Of a DNA stretch of 23,238 bases, positions 14,044 to 20,912 are shown piece after piece. A program made the position numbers and the translations under genes. The notes under the pieces are model-generated. The model did not search any database. It was given only the letters and a program-made list of their open reading frames with translations, and was not told the origin of the DNA. Source of the DNA: Neisseriaceae bacterium (lineage in GTDB: Bacteria > Pseudomonadota > Gammaproteobacteria > Burkholderiales > Neisseriaceae); NCBI GenBank assembly GCA_017446355.1, contig JAFSQZ010000241.1, positions 1-23,238 on the forward strand. Direction: 5' to 3'. Position 1 is the first letter of the stretch. Every line of letters begins with the position of its first letter.

Positions 14044-14634
14044 ATGTTTAAAAAATGGTTAGCCATTTTCGCGGTGTTTACCGCAACGCTTTCTTTATCA
14101 GGCTGCGGTTATAATACGATGCAAGCGCAAGATGAAGCGGCAAATGCTGCTTGGGCGGAAGTGCTCAGTCAATATCAACGCCGCGCAGATTTAATTCCTA
14201 ATTTGGTGAATACGGTAAAAGGTTATGCTACGCACGAAGAAAGTGTTTTAACAGAAGTAACCAATGCGCGTAGTAAAGTGGGCAGTATTCAGATGACGGC
14301 AGAAGATGCCAATAATCCTGAAAAATTGAAACAATTCTCTGAAGCACAAGGCGAATTAAGTAGCGCGTTATCACGTTTGTTGGTGGTTACTGAAAATTAC
14401 CCACAACTTAAAGCCGACCAAAATTTCCGCGATTTACAAGCGCAATTAGAAGGTACGGAAAATCGTGTTTCCAAAGCACGTAACGATTATATTAAAGCCG
14501 TGCAAACTTATAACACTACGGTGCGCCAATTTCCTAATAATCTAACAGCTATGGTGTTTAGCTTAAAAGAGCGTCCACAATTTACTGTGGAAAATGAGAA
14601 AGCGATTTCTAGTGCGCCAAAAGTGGAATTTTGA
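14044..14634 (+). CDS. lemA: LemA family lipoprotein
   Basis: 196 residues. A lipoprotein signal peptide ends in the lipobox LSGC, with the lipidated cysteine at residue 21, so the N-terminus is membrane-attached. The LemA core follows with its hallmark WAEVLSQYQRRADLIPNLVN (about 38-57), coiled-coil helices, and YPQLKADQNFRDLQAQLEGT (about 119-138), then YNTTVRQFPNNL near 162-173. The molecular role of LemA is unknown, although it often sits beside TPM-domain genes. The frame is open 41 codons upstream, but AAGGA at 14031-14035 is 8 nt before the ATG at 14044 and the signal peptide starts there. A weak promoter may lie at 13961-13988 (TTGCTA, TACATT). Confidence 0.93.
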   Translation: MFKKWLAIFAVFTATLSLSGCGYNTMQAQDEAANAAWAEVLSQYQRRADLIPNLVNTVKGYATHEESVLTEVTNARSKVGSIQMTAEDANNPEKLKQFSEAQGELSSALSRLLVVTENYPQLKADQNFRDLQAQLEGTENRVSKARNDYIKAVQTYNTTVRQFPNNLTAMVFSLKERPQFTVENEKAISSAPKVEF

Positions 14635-14642
14635 TGACACCG

Positions 14643-14677
14643 ATATTCAGGCTGCTTTTTTCAGGCAGCCTGAATAT
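14643..14677 (+). terminator. Hairpin from uptake-sequence arms after lemA
   Basis: ATATTCAGGCTGC (14643-14655) pairs exactly with GCAGCCTGAATAT (14665-14677) around a T-rich loop, about 10 nt after the lemA stop. It may reduce read-through into the TPM genes. Confidence 0.6.
14660..14674. repeat. DNA uptake sequence (palindromic 15-mer)
   Basis: TTCAGGCAGCCTGAA, with a partial inverted copy just upstream that makes the hairpin. Confidence 0.9.
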
Positions 14678-14716
14678 TATATGGACTGATTTTGATAACG
14701 TGATGAAACAATTGTG

Positions 14717-15604
14717 ATGACAAAAATCTTATCCAAAATAGCATTATTCTTTGTGCTTTTATTTAGTTTTCATTGGGTTTTTGCCGAAGAATTAACGCCT
14801 GTACCTACCTTGACTTCGCCTGTAATGGATACTGCACAAATGCTGTCTGGCTCGGCAAGACAAGAATTGGAAAAACATTTGTTGCAATATAGCCAAGAAA
14901 AAGGCAGTCAAATTGTGGTGCTGACTGTGCCACGTATTGAACCTGAAACACCTTTTGAATATTCAATGCGTGTGGCGGAACAATGGCAAATTGGTCGCGC
15001 TCAATACAGCGATGGCGTGTTGTTGTTATTGGTGCGTGATGAACGAAAAACGTTTTTAGCAGTTGGACGTGGTTTGGAAGGGGCAATTCCTGATGTGTAT
15101 GCCAAACGCATTTTGGACGACGTGTTGCGCCCAAGAATGCAGGCAGGGCAAACCGACCAAGCCATTATTGCCAGTGTGGATCAAATTGAAAAATTGATTG
15201 CAGGTGAAAAGCTGCCTGAAAAACAGGTTTTGGATACCGATTCTCCTGATTTGTTTGGCGCACTGTTTTTTGTGGTGGTTGCAGGTGCGGTGATTACGCC
15301 ATTATTTCGTCATTTATTCGGCGATAAAATAGGCTTTGCGACAGCAGCGGGTACGCTGTATGCCCTTGCTTTTTTGGTTTTGTCTTTGGGTTTTGTTTTA
15401 TCCATTATTGCATCGCTTGTTGGTGTTGTATTCAGTAGTATTTCTGCATCGGACGCGTTTGTTTCTAATGGTCGTTCTGGTCGTTGGAGCGGTGGTGGTT
15501 TTGATGATTTTGGCGGCGGAGGTTTCGGAGGTGGCGGCTTCGGCGGTGGTTTTGGCGGCGGAGGCGGTGGCTTCGGTGGCGGTGGTGCATCAGGAGGTTG
15601 GTAA
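14717..15604 (+). CDS. TPM-domain membrane protein with Gly-rich tail (YgcG type)
   Basis: 295 residues. A signal peptide (about 1-23, ending HWVFA) leads to a periplasmic TPM domain (about 30-160) with SPVMDTAQML, VVLTVPRIEP, YSDGVLLLLVRDERKTFLAVG and DAIIASVDQI-like elements. Then come two hydrophobic segments near 183-197 and 210-238, and a C-terminal tail of about 40 residues that is nearly all Gly and Phe, ending GGW. This is the usual YgcG/TPM_phosphatase layout; a phosphatase activity was proposed from a plant homologue and is not established for bacteria. ATG at 14717 directly follows a possible GTG at 14714; no good ribosome site is seen. The core GCTGCCTGAA at 15211-15220 encodes LPE. 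Confidence 0.9.
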   Translation: MTKILSKIALFFVLLFSFHWVFAEELTPVPTLTSPVMDTAQMLSGSARQELEKHLLQYSQEKGSQIVVLTVPRIEPETPFEYSMRVAEQWQIGRAQYSDGVLLLLVRDERKTFLAVGRGLEGAIPDVYAKRILDDVLRPRMQAGQTDQAIIASVDQIEKLIAGEKLPEKQVLDTDSPDLFGALFFVVVAGAVITPLFRHLFGDKIGFATAAGTLYALAFLVLSLGFVLSIIASLVGVVFSSISASDAFVSNGRSGRWSGGGFDDFGGGGFGGGGFGGGFGGGGGGFGGGGASGGW

Positions 15605-16107
15605 TGAAGACTTTGAAACGTTTATGGCAACATCTTTTACACCCGCGTTTTCGTGTGCAACGTTATTTTCCAACACCTGCTTTGGAAAGTATTAGTCGTT
15701 ATATTGGTGCATCTGAACAAAAACATTTAGGGCAAATTCGTTTTGTGATTGAATCCAATTTTCCTTTGGCTGCGATTATTAACGCGGTTACGCCTCGTGA
15801 GCGTGCTTATCAATGGTTTTGTAATTTAGGGATTTGGGATACGGAACAAAATTGTGGGGTGTTGGTGTATATTGATTTTGCGGATCACGCAGTGGAAATT
15901 ATTGTGGATCGCGGCATTGCACAAACAATCCCTAATGAAACGTGGCAACAAATTTGTGATGAAATGCAGCAGTTGTTTCACAATGAGCAGTATTTGAACG
16001 GTTTAACTCAAGGTTTAAATCGTATTGATGCTATCTTGCAAAGTGAGTATCCGCGTACCAATGAAGATTTTGATAATGAGTTACCTAATGATGTAGTGGT
16101 GCTTTAA
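15604..16107 (+). CDS. Second TPM-domain protein
   Basis: 167 residues without a signal peptide or clear membrane helix. TPM features: GQIRFVIESNFPL (about 43-55), TPRERAYQWFCNLGIWDTE (about 63-81), GVLVYIDFADHAVEIIVDRG (about 85-104), then NETWQQICDEMQQLF. It matches the cytoplasmic or peripheral partner that follows LemA and the Gly-rich TPM protein in other proteobacteria. The ATG overlaps the stop of the preceding gene (TAATG). A strong AGGAGG at 15592-15597, within the last Gly codons of that gene, is 6 nt upstream. The three genes form one unit, and their products likely work together at the inner membrane; the shared task is unknown. Confidence 0.88.
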   Translation: MKTLKRLWQHLLHPRFRVQRYFPTPALESISRYIGASEQKHLGQIRFVIESNFPLAAIINAVTPRERAYQWFCNLGIWDTEQNCGVLVYIDFADHAVEIIVDRGIAQTIPNETWQQICDEMQQLFHNEQYLNGLTQGLNRIDAILQSEYPRTNEDFDNELPNDVVVL

Positions 16108-16224
16108 AACTTTTACAAAATTCGTTATTTATTACGAGTGTTAAGAGTAAGTGTTACAAAGGTTTTAAGTGAAATTTAAGGGTGTGTTCAATAAGTTGTG
16201 AACACGTTTATTTTGCTTTTATAT

Positions 16225-16268
16225 TTAAAGCTGCCTGAAAGTCAATTCAAGCTTTCAGGCAGCTTTAA
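16225..16268. terminator. Bidirectional terminator from inverted uptake-sequence cores
   Basis: TTAAAGCTGCCTGAAAG (16225-16241) and its exact reverse complement (16252-16268) form a 17-bp stem with a 10-nt loop. It separates the convergent TPM and purB genes. A second short hairpin, GTGTTCA/TGAACAC, lies just upstream around 16183-16205. Confidence 0.8.
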
Positions 16269-16284
16269 GTTTAATGTTAAATGC

Positions 16285-17655
16285 TTAAATACGTTTAGCC
16301 AATTCAATGGCTTTACCAATATAACGCTCTGGTGTTAGTGCCAATAATTCGGTTTTCGCAGCGTCTGGAATGGCTAATTGTTGGATAAACACTTTTAAGC
16401 GTTCTGGAGTGATGCCGTCTTTGCCTCGCGTTAAGTCTTTTAATTGCTCATAAGCTTTTGGTACAGCATAACGGCGCATAACGGTTTGAATAGGTTCTGC
16501 CAACAATTCCCAAGTGGCATTTAAATCGGCTGCTAATGCACTTGGATTGACTTCTAATTTATTTAAACCACGCAAATGTGCCACCAAACCTAAAATAGTG
16601 TACCCCACGCCTACGCCCATATTGCGCAATACGGTACTGTCGGTTAAGTCGCGTTGCCAACGTGATACGGGTAATTTTTCTGATAAAAAGCCTAATACAG
16701 CGTTTGCCATACCAAGATTACCTTCGGAATTTTCAAAATCAATGGGGTTAACTTTGTGTGGCATCGTTGAGCTGCCGACTTCACCAGCTTTGACTTTTTG
16801 TTTGAAGTAACCCAAAGAAATGTAGCCCCAAACATCGCGGTTAAAATCAATCAAAATGGTGTTGATGCGGCTGATGGTTTGGAAAAATTCTGCCATATAA
16901 TCATGGGGTTCAATTTGAATGGTGTAAGGATTGAATGTTAAACCCAGTGATTGTTCTATAAATTTTCGGCAATGTTGCTCCCAATCCATATCAGGATAAG
17001 CCACCATATGTGCGTTGTAGTTGCCTACTGCGCCATTGATTTTTCCCAAAAATTCTTGTGCTTGAAGTTGTTTGATTTGGCGTTGCAAACGGTATAGCAC
17101 GTTAGCGATTTCTTTGCCTAAAGTGGTTGGTGTTGCAGGTTGTCCGTGTGTACGCGACATCATTGGTATTTCGGCTAATTCGTGTGCCAATTGGCTTAAT
17201 TTTTCGCAAACTTCATTGAGTTTGGGCAATAAAACGTTTTCTTTGGCTTCGCGCAACATCAAAGCGTGTGATAAGTTGTTGATGTCTTCGGAAGTGCAAG
17301 CGAAATGTATGAATTCATTGACTTTTTGAATTTCGGTGTTGTTTTGAAAACGTTCTTTTAAGAAGTATTCAATGGCTTTTACGTCGTGATTGGTGGTGGC
17401 TTCAAAGTTTTTCACTTTTTGCGCGTCTTCCAATGAAAAGTTGGCAATGACTTCATCAATCAAAGCAATGGTGTTTTCGGAAAATGCAGGTACTTCTTGA
17501 ATTTTGGGTTCTGCTGATAAGGCTTTGAGCCATTCACATTCCACGCGTACGCGTGCTTTCATTAAACCGTATTCTGAAAAAATAGGACGCAAATCTTCAG
17601 CAGATTTGGCATAACGTCCGTCCAAAGGAGAAAGAGCAACAATTGGGTTAATCAT
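16285..17655 (-). CDS. purB: Adenylosuccinate lyase
   Basis: 456 residues, the same length as E. coli PurB. It removes fumarate from SAICAR and from adenylosuccinate in purine synthesis. The fumarase/aspartase-superfamily signature GSSTMPHKVNPIDFENSEGN occupies about 294-313, including the mobile catalytic-loop serines S295/S296. The catalytic histidine region is SRTHGQPATPTTLGKE (about 167-182), and TTNHDVKAIEYFLK (about 87-100) is also conserved. AAGGAT lies about 7 nt before the ATG. The gene stands alone: its upstream region contains the 52-nt tandem repeats, and downstream is a bidirectional terminator. Confidence 0.97.
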   Translation of the reverse strand: MINPIVALSPLDGRYAKSAEDLRPIFSEYGLMKARVRVECEWLKALSAEPKIQEVPAFSENTIALIDEVIANFSLEDAQKVKNFEATTNHDVKAIEYFLKERFQNNTEIQKVNEFIHFACTSEDINNLSHALMLREAKENVLLPKLNEVCEKLSQLAHELAEIPMMSRTHGQPATPTTLGKEIANVLYRLQRQIKQLQAQEFLGKINGAVGNYNAHMVAYPDMDWEQHCRKFIEQSLGLTFNPYTIQIEPHDYMAEFFQTISRINTILIDFNRDVWGYISLGYFKQKVKAGEVGSSTMPHKVNPIDFENSEGNLGMANAVLGFLSEKLPVSRWQRDLTDSTVLRNMGVGVGYTILGLVAHLRGLNKLEVNPSALAADLNATWELLAEPIQTVMRRYAVPKAYEQLKDLTRGKDGITPERLKVFIQQLAIPDAAKTELLALTPERYIGKAIELAKRI

Positions 17656-17684
17656 AAATTATCCTTATAAATAAAAAGAAAATG

Positions 17685-17736
17685 TTTTAGCGTTACTTCA
17701 CTCGCAGAAACTTGTTTTGATTTCATCAAAACTTTG
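17685..17736. repeat. 52-nt tandem repeat, copy 1
   Basis: Begins TTTTAGCGTTACTTCACTCG and contains the hairpin GTTTTGA/TCAAAAC. It matches the next 52 nt throughout, with substitutions concentrated in the second half. It lies in the leader of purB. Confidence 0.8.
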
Positions 17737-17788
17737 TTTTAGCTTCGCTTCGCTCGCAGAAACTTTGTTTTGACTTTGTCAAACAAAG
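17737..17788. repeat. 52-nt tandem repeat, copy 2
   Basis: Begins TTTTAGCTTCGCTTCGCTCG. Its first 26 nt match, inverted, the insertion in the transposase remnant (311-336). Its second half forms a strong hairpin with 17789-17790. Confidence 0.8.
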
Positions 17789-17790
17789 TT
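17761..17790 (-). terminator. Hairpin downstream of fadD
   Basis: AACTTTGTTTTGAC (17761-17774) and GTCAAACAAAGTT (17778-17790) pair with one bulge around a 3-nt loop, about 20 nt past the fadD stop. It overlaps repeat copy 2 and may act as the fadD terminator. Confidence 0.5.
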
Positions 17791-17805
17791 TTCAGGCTGC
17801 CTGAA
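17791..17805. repeat. DNA uptake sequence (palindromic 15-mer)
   Basis: TTCAGGCTGCCTGAA directly abutting the 52-nt repeat pair, just past the fadD stop. Confidence 0.9.
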
Positions 17806-17811
17806 ACTTGT

Positions 17812-19503
17812 TTAGGCTGTTTGATTGATTTGGCGATTTTGTGCTTCATCGCGTAATTCTCGGCGCAGGATTTTGCCAACGTTGGATTTAGGCAGTTCAT
17901 CGCGAAATTCTATGTCGCGTGGCACTTTGTAAGCGGTGAGTTTGGTGCGACAGTAGGCGATGAGTTCTTCGGCAGTGAGCGTTGGGTCTTTTTTGGCCAC
18001 AAATAATTTGAGGGCTTCGCCTGTTTTTTCGCTTTTTACGCCGACACAAGCAACTTCTTGTACTTTTTCATGATGCGCAACAACGTCTTCAATTTCATTG
18101 GGGTATACGTTGAAACCTGAAACGAGAATTAAGTCTTTTTTGCGGTCTACTATTTTTAGCCAGCCTTTTTCGTCCATTACGGCAATATCGCCTGTTTCTA
18201 ACCAGCCGTCTTGGTCTATGACTTTGGCGGTTTCTTCTGGGTGATTCCAGTAGCCACGCATTACTTGTGGTCCGCGTACCCATAATTCGCCTGCTTCTCC
18301 AATGCCGACTTCTTTGCCTTGTCCATCGCGCAGTTGTATTTCGGTGCTGGAAATGGGTAAACCGATGCAGCCTGAATAAGTGTCTAAACTTAATGGGTTG
18401 GCGCAAACACCAGGACTGGCTTCGGTTAAACCGTAGGCTTCTATGATGGGCGTGCCTGTTACTTTTACCCAGCGTTCGGCAACGGCTTGTTGTGTTGCCA
18501 TACCACCACTGGCGGTGAGTTTGAGTTTGGAGAAGTCCAGTTGTGTGAATTCTGGTTTGTTGAGTAAGCCGTTAAATAGGGTGTTGATGCCGATGAAAAC
18601 CGTGTAAGGTTGTTTTTTGAGTTCGGCGATGAAGCCATTTAAATCACGTGGGTTGGTGATTAAAATACTGGTGGCACCGATTTGCATAAAAATGAATAGG
18701 TTTACGGTGAGCGCGAAAATGTGATAAAGGGGTAGGGCTGTGATGACAACTTCTTCACCGTCTTTCAGGCAGCGTTTTATCCATACGTAGGCTTGCATCA
18801 TATTGGCGCAGATGTTGCCGTGCGTGAGCATTGCGCCTTTGGCAATGCCTGTTGTGCCACCTGTGTATTGTAAGAATGCTAAATCTTCACGACTTAATTC
18901 AATGGGGGTGAATTCGTGTGCTGCGCCTTGCGACAGAGCTGATTTGAAACTTACGCTGCCTGAAAGTTTGTAGTTTGGCACCATTTTTTTTACTTTGCGT
19001 AAAACAAAGTTCATAATGTTGCCTTTAATAACGCCAAACATTTCACCAATGTTGGCAACGATGACGTGTTTGATTTGGGTTTTGGCTAACACTAATTCTA
19101 GGGTGTTGGCAAAGTTTTCTAATACTACTATGGCTGTTGCACCGCTGTCGTTGAGTTGATGTTCCAATTCGCGTGGCGTGTAAAGTGGGTTGGTGTTGAC
19201 GACCACTAAACCTGCTTGTAATGCACCAAGTAAGGCAATGGGGTATTGCAATATATTGGGCATCATAATGGCGATGCGTTCACCGCGTGTCAGTTTTAAT
19301 ACGTTTTGTAAATATGAGGCAAATTGTTTGGATAAACGTGCAACTTCGTTGTAGGTTAAATCTTTGCCCATATTGTGAAAGGCAACGCGTTCACCGTATT
19401 GCGCAACGCTTTTTTGAAACACGTCTATAATGGATTGATAACGTGTTACATCAATGAATTCAGGAATGCCTTCTTCGTAGCTTTTTAACCAGATTTTTTC
19501 CAT
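17812..19503 (-). CDS. fadD: Long-chain fatty acid CoA ligase
   Basis: 563 residues, close to E. coli FadD (561). It activates fatty acids to acyl-CoA through an acyl-adenylate. Motifs of the ANL superfamily: P-loop YTGGTTGIAKGAMLTH (about 213-228), the adenylate-binding EAYGLTEASPGV (about 355-366), the hinge-region GWLETGDIAVMDEKGWLKIV then DRKKDLILVSGFNVYPNEIE, and the C-terminal catalytic lysine segment LPKSNVGKILRREL. Two ATGs are close: the one at 19503 has GGAG 6 nt upstream, while the one at 19509 abuts it, so 19503 is used. Two uptake-sequence cores lie within the gene (near 18765 and 18955). Neighbours purB and fbp are unrelated in function. Confidence 0.95.
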   Translation of the reverse strand: MEKIWLKSYEEGIPEFIDVTRYQSIIDVFQKSVAQYGERVAFHNMGKDLTYNEVARLSKQFASYLQNVLKLTRGERIAIMMPNILQYPIALLGALQAGLVVVNTNPLYTPRELEHQLNDSGATAIVVLENFANTLELVLAKTQIKHVIVANIGEMFGVIKGNIMNFVLRKVKKMVPNYKLSGSVSFKSALSQGAAHEFTPIELSREDLAFLQYTGGTTGIAKGAMLTHGNICANMMQAYVWIKRCLKDGEEVVITALPLYHIFALTVNLFIFMQIGATSILITNPRDLNGFIAELKKQPYTVFIGINTLFNGLLNKPEFTQLDFSKLKLTASGGMATQQAVAERWVKVTGTPIIEAYGLTEASPGVCANPLSLDTYSGCIGLPISSTEIQLRDGQGKEVGIGEAGELWVRGPQVMRGYWNHPEETAKVIDQDGWLETGDIAVMDEKGWLKIVDRKKDLILVSGFNVYPNEIEDVVAHHEKVQEVACVGVKSEKTGEALKLFVAKKDPTLTAEELIAYCRTKLTAYKVPRDIEFRDELPKSNVGKILRRELRDEAQNRQINQTA

Positions 19504-19558
19504 ATTCATCTCCTTACTGAATGAGATTTTAATGTTTTGATTGATGGCTGTCTGTATG

Positions 19559-19573
19559 TTCAGGCAGCCTGAA
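19559..19573. repeat. DNA uptake sequence (palindromic 15-mer)
   Basis: TTCAGGCAGCCTGAA between fbp and fadD. Confidence 0.9.
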
Positions 19574-19583
19574 TATTTGAATA

Positions 19584-20555
19584 TTATTGATGCAACTGGG
19601 TTACATAGTCTACTTCTTCGCGAGAACCTAAAATAACGGCAACGCGTTGATGTAAGCCTTCGGGGACGATGTCTAACATACGTTGATGCGCGTTACTGGA
19701 CGCTGCACCTGCTTGTTCTAAAACCAAACTTAATGGATTGGCTTCGTACATTAAACGTAGTTTTCCTGCACGAGAAGGATCGCGATTGTCTTTGGGGTAT
19801 AAAAATACGCCACCGCGCATTAAGATGCGATGCACTTCCGCTACCATACTGGCTACCCAACGCATATTGTAGTTTTTGCCACGTACGCCGTCTTTGCCTG
19901 CTAAAAGTTCGCTGATGTAGCGTTGTACTGGGGCTTCCCAATGACGTTGGTTGGACATATTGATGGCGAATTCTGCGGTTTGTTCGCTTACTGTGGGATT
20001 GAGTTTGCTTAAAATAAATTCAGATTGTGCATTGAGTGTGAAGATGGCAACGCCGTGTTTAAGCGTTAAAACCAATAAAGTTTGTGGACCGTATAATACG
20101 TAACCTGCGCCGACTTGTTCGCTGCCTTTTTGTAAGAAACTTGCTGTGTTCAGGCTGCCTGAAGGTTTTTTTAGAATGGAGAAAATCGTGCCGATGGATA
20201 AATTGACATCAATATTGGAAGAACCGTCAAGTGGGTCAAATAAAACCAAATATTGTCCTTGTTCGTTGGTGGACACAAAATCATCTTCTTCTTCACTGGC
20301 TAAACCTGCTACGGCTGGACAGTTTTTTAATGCGTCAATCAAGATTTGATTGGCAATGACATCTAATTTTTTTTGTGCTTCGCCTTGCACATTGCCTGTG
20401 CCTGCTTCACCCAATACACCAGATAATGCACCTAAACGTACTTGTGAATTGATGGTAATACAAGCATTAACAATGGTTCTTACGGTTTCAATCAATTGAT
20501 TATCCAAAGAAAATTCTGTACTTTGCTTGTGCAAATAATCGGCAAAAGTGGTCAT
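19584..20555 (-). CDS. fbp: Fructose-1,6-bisphosphatase class I
   Basis: 323 residues, typical for class I FBPase. It converts fructose 1,6-bisphosphate to fructose 6-phosphate in gluconeogenesis. Metal-site motifs are LASEEED (about 86-92) and FDPLDGSSNIDVNLSIGTIF (106-125). Sugar- and phosphate-binding segments follow, including the KNYNMRWVASMVAEVHRIL and GGVFLYPKDNR regions. AGGAAG lies 5 nt before the ATG. A full 15-bp uptake sequence (20149-20163) is embedded in frame right after the active-site segment and encodes SGSLN at about 132-136, in a surface-type loop. Confidence 0.96.
   Translation of the reverse strand: MTTFADYLHKQSTEFSLDNQLIETVRTIVNACITINSQVRLGALSGVLGEAGTGNVQGEAQKKLDVIANQILIDALKNCPAVAGLASEEEDDFVSTNEQGQYLVLFDPLDGSSNIDVNLSIGTIFSILKKPSGSLNTASFLQKGSEQVGAGYVLYGPQTLLVLTLKHGVAIFTLNAQSEFILSKLNPTVSEQTAEFAINMSNQRHWEAPVQRYISELLAGKDGVRGKNYNMRWVASMVAEVHRILMRGGVFLYPKDNRDPSRAGKLRLMYEANPLSLVLEQAGAASSNAHQRMLDIVPEGLHQRVAVILGSREEVDYVTQLHQ
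20149..20163. repeat. DNA uptake sequence inside fbp
   Basis: TTCAGGCTGCCTGAA in the fbp coding region, encoding SGSLN on the minus strand. Confidence 0.9.
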
Positions 20556-20597
20556 TATTGCTTCCTTTTTCAGGTGTTTTTACTCAATTAAGGGTGT

Positions 20598-20625
20598 ATT
20601 TTAACCAATTGCATTCAATCAACAA
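20598..20625 (-). promoter_or_regulatory. Candidate fbp promoter
   Basis: On the minus strand TTGTTG (20625-20620) and TAAAAT (20603-20598) are 16 nt apart, about 45 nt before the fbp start. The rest of the 357-nt gap 20556-20912 holds an uptake sequence, the prpF terminator and AT-rich sequence without a gene. Confidence 0.45.
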
Positions 20626-20644
20626 AATAATTTATACAGAAAGT

Positions 20645-20659
20645 TTCAGGCAGCCTGAA
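20645..20659. repeat. DNA uptake sequence (palindromic 15-mer)
   Basis: TTCAGGCAGCCTGAA in the gap between prpF and fbp. Confidence 0.9.
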
Positions 20660-20858
20660 AGTTGTTTGTTGATTAAGGCTGTTTAAACAGTCTTTAAAAC
20701 ACGTTGCGCTCTGTTTTACGAAGAGAAATAAAATATTTTATCGTGTGGTTTTATAAGGATTTTTTACAAAGTGTTAATGATGATTTTGTTATTGGTTTGA
20801 AACTTCGCAAAGGTTTTGGGTTTACAGTGGCTTAATGGTTTTGAAAATGGTGTTGAAT

Positions 20859-20902
20859 AAAACGCTGCCTGAAAAGGTGCGCAAGTTTTCAGGCAGCGTT
20901 TT
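20859..20902 (-). terminator. Terminator of prpF from inverted uptake-sequence cores
   Basis: AAAACGCTGCCTGAAAA (20859-20875) and its exact reverse complement (20886-20902) form a 17-bp stem ending in A/T pairs, about 10 nt past the prpF stop. Confidence 0.82.
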
Positions 20903-20912
20903 GGGTATTTAA

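Noticed and set aside
15336..15695. 119-codon open frame over the Gly-rich tail
   Set aside because: It is an out-of-frame reading of the Gly-codon repeats of the TPM gene, rich in Val/Ala as expected from shifted GGT/GGC codons.
16183..16205. IS end (GTGTTCA/TGAACAC inverted repeat) near the TPM-purB junction
   Set aside because: Short, no transposase remnant or matching partner end found nearby.
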